Assembly (NCBI GenBank): GCA_012270595.1
Contig: JAAXIA010000018.1
Coordinates: 1 to 7,793, forward strand
Source: Rhodanobacteraceae bacterium
GTDB taxonomy: Bacteria > Pseudomonadota > Gammaproteobacteria > Xanthomonadales > Rhodanobacteraceae
Direction: 5' to 3'
DNA: 7,793 nt
Below are positions 5,901 through 7,793 of this stretch, piece after piece. Within the stretch, counting starts at the first letter, position 1. Every line of letters starts with the position of its first letter. The position numbers and the translations under genes were made by a program. The notes below the pieces were generated by a model. That model had not been told where the DNA came from and did no database searches. It was given only the letters and a program-made list of their open reading frames with translations.

Positions 5901-7793
5901 ATTAAAATCCCCACCGATACTGGTCCAGCTGCTACCATCATATTTGGCAACATAATTTTTTCCTGCATGAGTGAAACGACCACCCACATAAAGTACCTGT
6001 GTGTTAGTCAGCTTGATAGTCTTAGTCTTTCCTCCTGCCGCAATCAGTAAATTCCTGTTCTGCGGCGTGCCGACACTCGCCTCATCCGTAGCGCGCACAT
6101 ACACGTAGCAGTTATTGCCAAATCCGAGATTCCCTGAAATCGCTCCGCATCGGCTGGAACAGATCGTATTGGTGCACCACGATCCTATTGAAGTATTGCT
6201 ATTCGATCCGTTATAACGAGTGAAATAACCACTAAAATATGAATCATTTACGGCCAAATCGTGAATATCAACGCTACCGGTATTTTCTACCTTGAAACGC
6301 CTTACCGAAGGCTTACTGAAGCTACTATCGAGGGTTACCGTAAATTTGACTTCCCCTCCCGAAGGGGGAAGTGGCGCGGGCGGCACAGGATAAGGACTCA
6401 GGTTCAACGTAATGACGTTACTACTTTTTATTGTAAAAGTTCCATTCCAATCTTCGGTAACATCAAATGGGGTCGCCACTGGCCCAGTGCCAAGACTACT
6501 CCAATTCGTGCCATCATAACGGGCTATGTAGCGTGTATTCCCAGCCGCAGTGGTTTTAAATGATCCGCCAACGTAAAGATTGCTTTGGGCATCCGTCGCC
6601 AAGGCTTTAATATCAGCATTAAAAGATAATCCTGCAGGACCACTACCAATATCGCTCCAGGCATGGCCATCGTACTTGGCCACATAGTGGTTTCCTACAC
6701 GAGAAAATGCACCAGCCACGTACAGATTGACGCCCTGGCTCACTCCTGTAATAACATTCCCATTAAACAGGTTGTTAGCAGGACCAGAACCAATATCTTT
6801 CCAGCTACTTGTTGATGCATTATATTGAAAAACGAACTTCTTGAATCCAGCGTAGATATTGTTTGAACTATCAGTTTTTACCAAAGCAATTGTGCCATCA
6901 AATAAAGCACCCGCCACTCCGGATCCGATATTACTCCAGCCTCCTGTGCTTGCATCATATTTATTTATGAATTGTTTTCCAGAAGTGCTGTCAGTAAAAC
7001 TCCCGCCCACGTAAAGGTCGCCCACTGTATCGAGATCCATGTCAATAATATTGTTATTTAATTGCCCACCTCCGGGACAAATATTGCTCCAACTACTGCC
7101 ATTATAGTACGCAACACAGTGTTTTGCTGGTGTGCCAAAGGTAAACCTCCCACCGGCGTAGATAAGCCCATTTTTATTAATGAGCATCTTCTCAATATCG
7201 CCATTGAAAGAGCCGCCAATGTTACTCCACATGGCACCATTGTACTTGGCCACATACCGTATACCTGATCCCGTCTTGAATAGGCCACCCACATAAAGAT
7301 CGCCCTCTGCATCAATGACAGAAGTCAATATAAGATTATTAAACTTGTTCGCTACAGGGCCGTCACCCACATTTACCCAGCTATTGCCATCATAGCGGGC
7401 TATATACTCGTTACCTGATCCATTTTTAAAACCACCGCCCACATAAAGTACCCGCGTATTGGTCACATAAACGGTTCTGTTTTTGCCAGCACCAGAAATC
7501 ACCAGTTTTTTCGTTTTTTGACTGCCCAATGCCGCCCGGTCGGTCGCCCGCAGGTAGATATAGCAACTCGCCCCCTTGTTCAAGTTTCCAGACAAGGCAC
7601 CACAGCGGCTGGGGCAACGTGTCGTGTCACACCACGGCCCCACAGACGTGCTGCCATTAGTACCGTCAAAACGCCTGAAATAGATGCCTAGATCCGAATC
7701 ATCTATCGCCAAATTGGTGATATTCGTTTCTCCTGTATTTTCCACCTTAAACCGTGCAACTGCCGGCGTACTAAAACTACTATCAATCGTCAC
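2808..7793 (-). CDS. Giant modular beta-propeller repeat protein, 3' part
   Basis: Open through the window edge, so the N-terminus, and any signal peptide, is not visible; the first codon in view (GTG, 7791-7793) is an internal Val. The visible 1661 residues comprise four super-modules: head domains at residues 1-113, 484-598, 986-1100 and 1490-1603, each followed by LYxGG-type repeats. Modules 1-3 have exactly seven repeat units; module 4 has one. Unit consensus: LYxGGxF, YxAxYDGSxW, LGxGP, FNxxIxxL.D. The pattern recalls kelch-like or Rax2-like propeller repeats, so I infer seven-bladed propellers. Paired cysteines and Pro-rich linkers favour an exported, possibly surface, protein. No catalytic motif, membrane segment or anchor is seen. 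The 3' end is frameshifted (see 2862-2864), and the TAA at 2808 is probably not the original stop. GC content changes sharply near 4950. Function unknown. Confidence 0.85.
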   Translation of the reverse strand: MTIDSSFSTPAVARFKVENTGETNITNLAIDDSDLGIYFRRFDGTNGSTSVGPWCDTTRCPSRCGALSGNLNKGASCYIYLRATDRAALGSQKTKKLVISGAGKNRTVYVTNTRVLYVGGGFKNGSGNEYIARYDGNSWVNVGDGPVANKFNNLILTSVIDAEGDLYVGGLFKTGSGIRYVAKYNGAMWSNIGGSFNGDIEKMLINKNGLIYAGGRFTFGTPAKHCVAYYNGSSWSNICPGGGQLNNNIIDMDLDTVGDLYVGGSFTDSTSGKQFINKYDASTGGWSNIGSGVAGALFDGTIALVKTDSSNNIYAGFKKFVFQYNASTSSWKDIGSGPANNLFNGNVITGVSQGVNLYVAGAFSRVGNHYVAKYDGHAWSDIGSGPAGLSFNADIKALATDAQSNLYVGGSFKTTAAGNTRYIARYDGTNWSSLGTGPVATPFDVTEDWNGTFTIKSSNVITLNLSPYPVPPAPLPPSGGEVKFTVTLDSSFSKPSVRRFKVENTGSVDIHDLAVNDSYFSGYFTRYNGSNSNTSIGSWCTNTICSSRCGAISGNLGFGNNCYVYVRATDEASVGTPQNRNLLIAAGGKTKTIKLTNTQVLYVGGRFTHAGKNYVAKYDGSSWTSIGGDFNGNINILNVDVFGNVYALGNMYTDNIFAYKKIGRYNGSSWTNIRTSLNGAIYASTFDDKGRLYVGGAFSDSKYNHYIAVYDGSSWNSIGTGPTATPFRYDIKSLLFYKNYRYGTREIFVLANYSIGTYLANYSMASKSWSDKGRYPGIHAYLFSLISIYNYLYMGTTRSFSGNHSGILEYSYYSGKWYKKGMNYNADINVMVKGDNSNIYFMGTFTNSHGRPYLVLTNTVFNHFKDCGDGPTGAKFNAPIYAMVIDNVIFSRSVYVGGLASTGGKQFVARYKEGSGGGWSNLGNGPSGSTFNGTILSIKLDNLLGSSMSVSRALPENSRRADASSAERSNAFLAPSTRAKRVSVAPSVTIDRDFGTPAVERLKIQNSGETKISDLAVDDADLDGYVSRYNGSNGATPVGPWCTPARCPRRCAILSGRLGPGQSCYVYLHATDKPVLGREQTRKLIVMAAGRRRVVKVRNTPVLYALGNFTNRAGKRYVAQYDGYHWSSLGDGPPGMAWNATALALAVDGEGRLYAGGDFNDGKHHYLARYDGSRWYDLGTGPGAYPFDASVFSLSMDGSGRLYAGGRFTSHNLNHSIVRYDGGGSWRDLGPRGVAALNNTIFASTWDEEGDLYVAGAFTVSGKHTVAKYDAISNTWSTIGTGPSAAPFNDTIYALVNDDGDLYAAGNFGVSDKRHLARYIGNTGIWSDLGSGPVVASFNDRIYALAGYGKDLYAAGNFGVLGQRHVAHYNVHNGTWNDLGAGPRWAPFNGAIVSLAVDSAGHLYAGGFFDNGLGKYYVARYTPGDARWSVLGGPLGGTLFNSAVRGIKLANRLSLSLDAFPGPGAGPFPPPASPLPGKVPPVPSPESGTYFTVRLDSTFRRPTVTRFKVVNTGEVDINDLVVDAQDLAGYFRRYDGSHDGTMAWCTPAQCPDRCGALSGRLGRGKHCYVYLHATGNVSGTATHRKKLVVSGGGKRKIVTLPTTQRLDITGSLSRLFSGSGFFQPYPARHDGSDWYVNEGNGLSGCWLQQDHWHLAMRRAAG
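2862..2864 (-). other. Apparent +1 frameshift site in the repeat gene
   Basis: The minus-strand codon GGG (residue 1644) is where homology to the other modules jumps frame. Upstream, WYVNEGNGLSG aligns with WSNLGNGPSG of module 2. Downstream, only the other frame gives the expected FN.xI closing strand. One extra G in this three-base run explains it. Confidence 0.7.
2985..3326 (-). repeat. Head domain 4 (four-cysteine, Ig-like)
   Basis: Residues 1490-1603, beginning FTVRLDSTF and with FKVVNTGEVDINDL. The cysteine pattern W-C-x4-C-x3-C-x12-C is kept (C1545, C1550, C1554, C1567). The N-TG...I..L and G..C.V.L rhythm resembles ASH/choice-of-anchor type beta-sandwich domains. That is a structural guess, not a family match. 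Confidence 0.75.
3327..3422 (-). repeat. Proline-rich linker between modules 3 and 4
   Basis: Residues 1458-1489 are dominated by Pro, Gly and Ala (for example GPGAGPFPPPASPLPG). They separate the end of propeller 3 (LSLSL) from head 4. The stretch is likely an extended flexible spacer. Confidence 0.7.
3423..4493 (-). repeat. Seven-unit propeller repeat, module 3
   Basis: Seven LYxxG starts at residues 1103, 1153, 1202, 1252, 1302, 1352 and 1403 are spaced 49-51 residues apart. Seven FN-type strands follow, the last (LFNSAVRGIKL) after unit 7. The missing strand of unit 1 is thus supplied from the C-terminus, the velcro closure expected of a seven-bladed propeller. Many units carry D-x-x-G turns before the LY strand. 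Units 5 and 6 share the identical start DLYAAGNFGV. This module is GC-rich. Confidence 0.8.
4494..4838 (-). repeat. Head domain 3 (four-cysteine, Ig-like)
   Basis: Residues 986-1100, from PSVTIDRDFGTPAVERLKI to VKVRNT. Cysteines C1042, C1047, C1051 and C1064 hold the same spacing as the other heads. It is the most GC- and Arg-rich copy: CPRRC, AAGRRR. Confidence 0.75.
4839..4943 (-). repeat. Atypical Arg/Ser/Ala-rich linker between modules 2 and 3
   Basis: Residues 951-985 contain ALPENSRRADASSAERSN and then STRAKR. Unlike the other two linkers it has only two prolines and is basic. It coincides with the sharp change in base composition, so it may mark a fusion joint between two blocks of different history. 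Confidence 0.6.
4944..5999 (-). repeat. Seven-unit propeller repeat, module 2 (diverged)
   Basis: Unit starts at residues about 601, 645, 692, 747, 792, 839 and 894 again count to seven. Units 4 and 5 are badly diverged (EIFVLANYSIGTYL, YLYMGTTRSFSG) and rich in Tyr and Asn, but spacing is kept. The last strand TFNGTILSIKL closes the set. The region is AT-rich; a hand count of 5641-5700 gives 19 G/C in 60. Confidence 0.75.
6000..6344 (-). repeat. Head domain 2 (four-cysteine, Ig-like)
   Basis: Residues 484-598, from FTVTLDSSFSKPSVRRFKV to IKLTNT. The cysteines C540, C545, C549 and C562 have the invariant x4-x3-x12 spacing. The segment AISGNLGFGNNCYVYVRATD is easily aligned with heads 1, 3 and 4. 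Confidence 0.75.
6345..6395 (-). repeat. Proline-rich linker between modules 1 and 2
   Basis: Residues 467-483 read PYPVPPAPLPPSGGEVK and join the end of propeller 1 to head 2. It is the same type as the linker before head 4. Confidence 0.7.
6396..7454 (-). repeat. Seven-unit propeller repeat, module 1
   Basis: Units start at residues about 116, 166, 211, 260, 313, 357 and 406 (LYVGG, LYVGG, IYAGG, LYVGG, IYAGF, LYVAG, LYVGG). YDG/YNG-xxW and the IGSGP turn recur in between. The final strand differs from the other modules (DVTEDWNGTFTIKSS), then LNLSP leads into the linker. The module is AT-rich like module 2. Confidence 0.8.
7455..7793 (-). repeat. Head domain 1 in view (N-terminal edge cut)
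   Basis: Residues 1-113, starting at VTIDSSFSTPAVARFKV and ending VYVTNT. Cysteines C55, C60, C64 and C77 sit in WCDTTRCPSRCGALSG and SCYIYL. The window cuts this copy a few residues after its expected start, so more modules may lie upstream. Confidence 0.75.

Noticed and set aside
3423..7454. CRISPR array or non-coding tandem repeats
   Set aside because: The ~150-base periodicity is protein-level, with changing DNA sequence and an open frame throughout. No identical short repeats with unique spacers are present.

Overview
This window looks like a chromosomal piece from a gammaproteobacterium, most likely of the Xanthomonadales (Lysobacterales) and close to Rhodanobacteraceae. The evidence is the 5' third of a 16S rRNA gene, whose variable stretches resemble Dyella/Rhodanobacter-type sequences as I remember them, and an ArgD of the Xanthomonas type. 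No database was searched, so the placement is a judgement. Everything that can be read as a gene lies on the minus strand. In transcription order (high to low coordinates) the layout is: giant repeat protein, argD, gloA, rRNA operon.

Positions 2808-7793 hold the 3' part of one very large reading frame; its start lies beyond the window. It encodes at least 1661 residues in four tandem super-modules of about 500 residues. Each module is a ~114-residue head domain with four invariant cysteines, followed by seven ~49-residue units of the type LYxGGxF...YxAxYDGSxW...LGxGP..xFNxxIxxL. Exactly seven units occur in each of three complete modules, which suggests three seven-bladed beta-propellers strung together. 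The fourth module has collapsed to one unit and is broken by an apparent +1 frameshift in the CCC run at 2862-2864. The lost frame continues to 2684. The two modules nearest the N-terminus are AT-rich and the last two are GC-rich, so the gene looks like a mosaic. Its function is unknown; I infer an extracytoplasmic protein.

Positions 1378-2595 encode ArgD, a PLP-dependent acetylornithine aminotransferase of arginine (and possibly lysine) synthesis. Positions 862-1281 encode a glyoxalase I (GloA). Both look intact and use conventional catalytic residues. No clear terminator separates them from each other or from the rRNA operon.

Positions 1-861 hold the start of an rRNA operon and its control region: a strong promoter (TTGACA/TAAGAT with an A-rich UP-like element), a leader with boxB-like hairpin, boxA and boxC in the same order as in E. 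coli, two further stable hairpins, and the 5' end of 16S rRNA at about 350. The 16S gene runs off the window at position 1.
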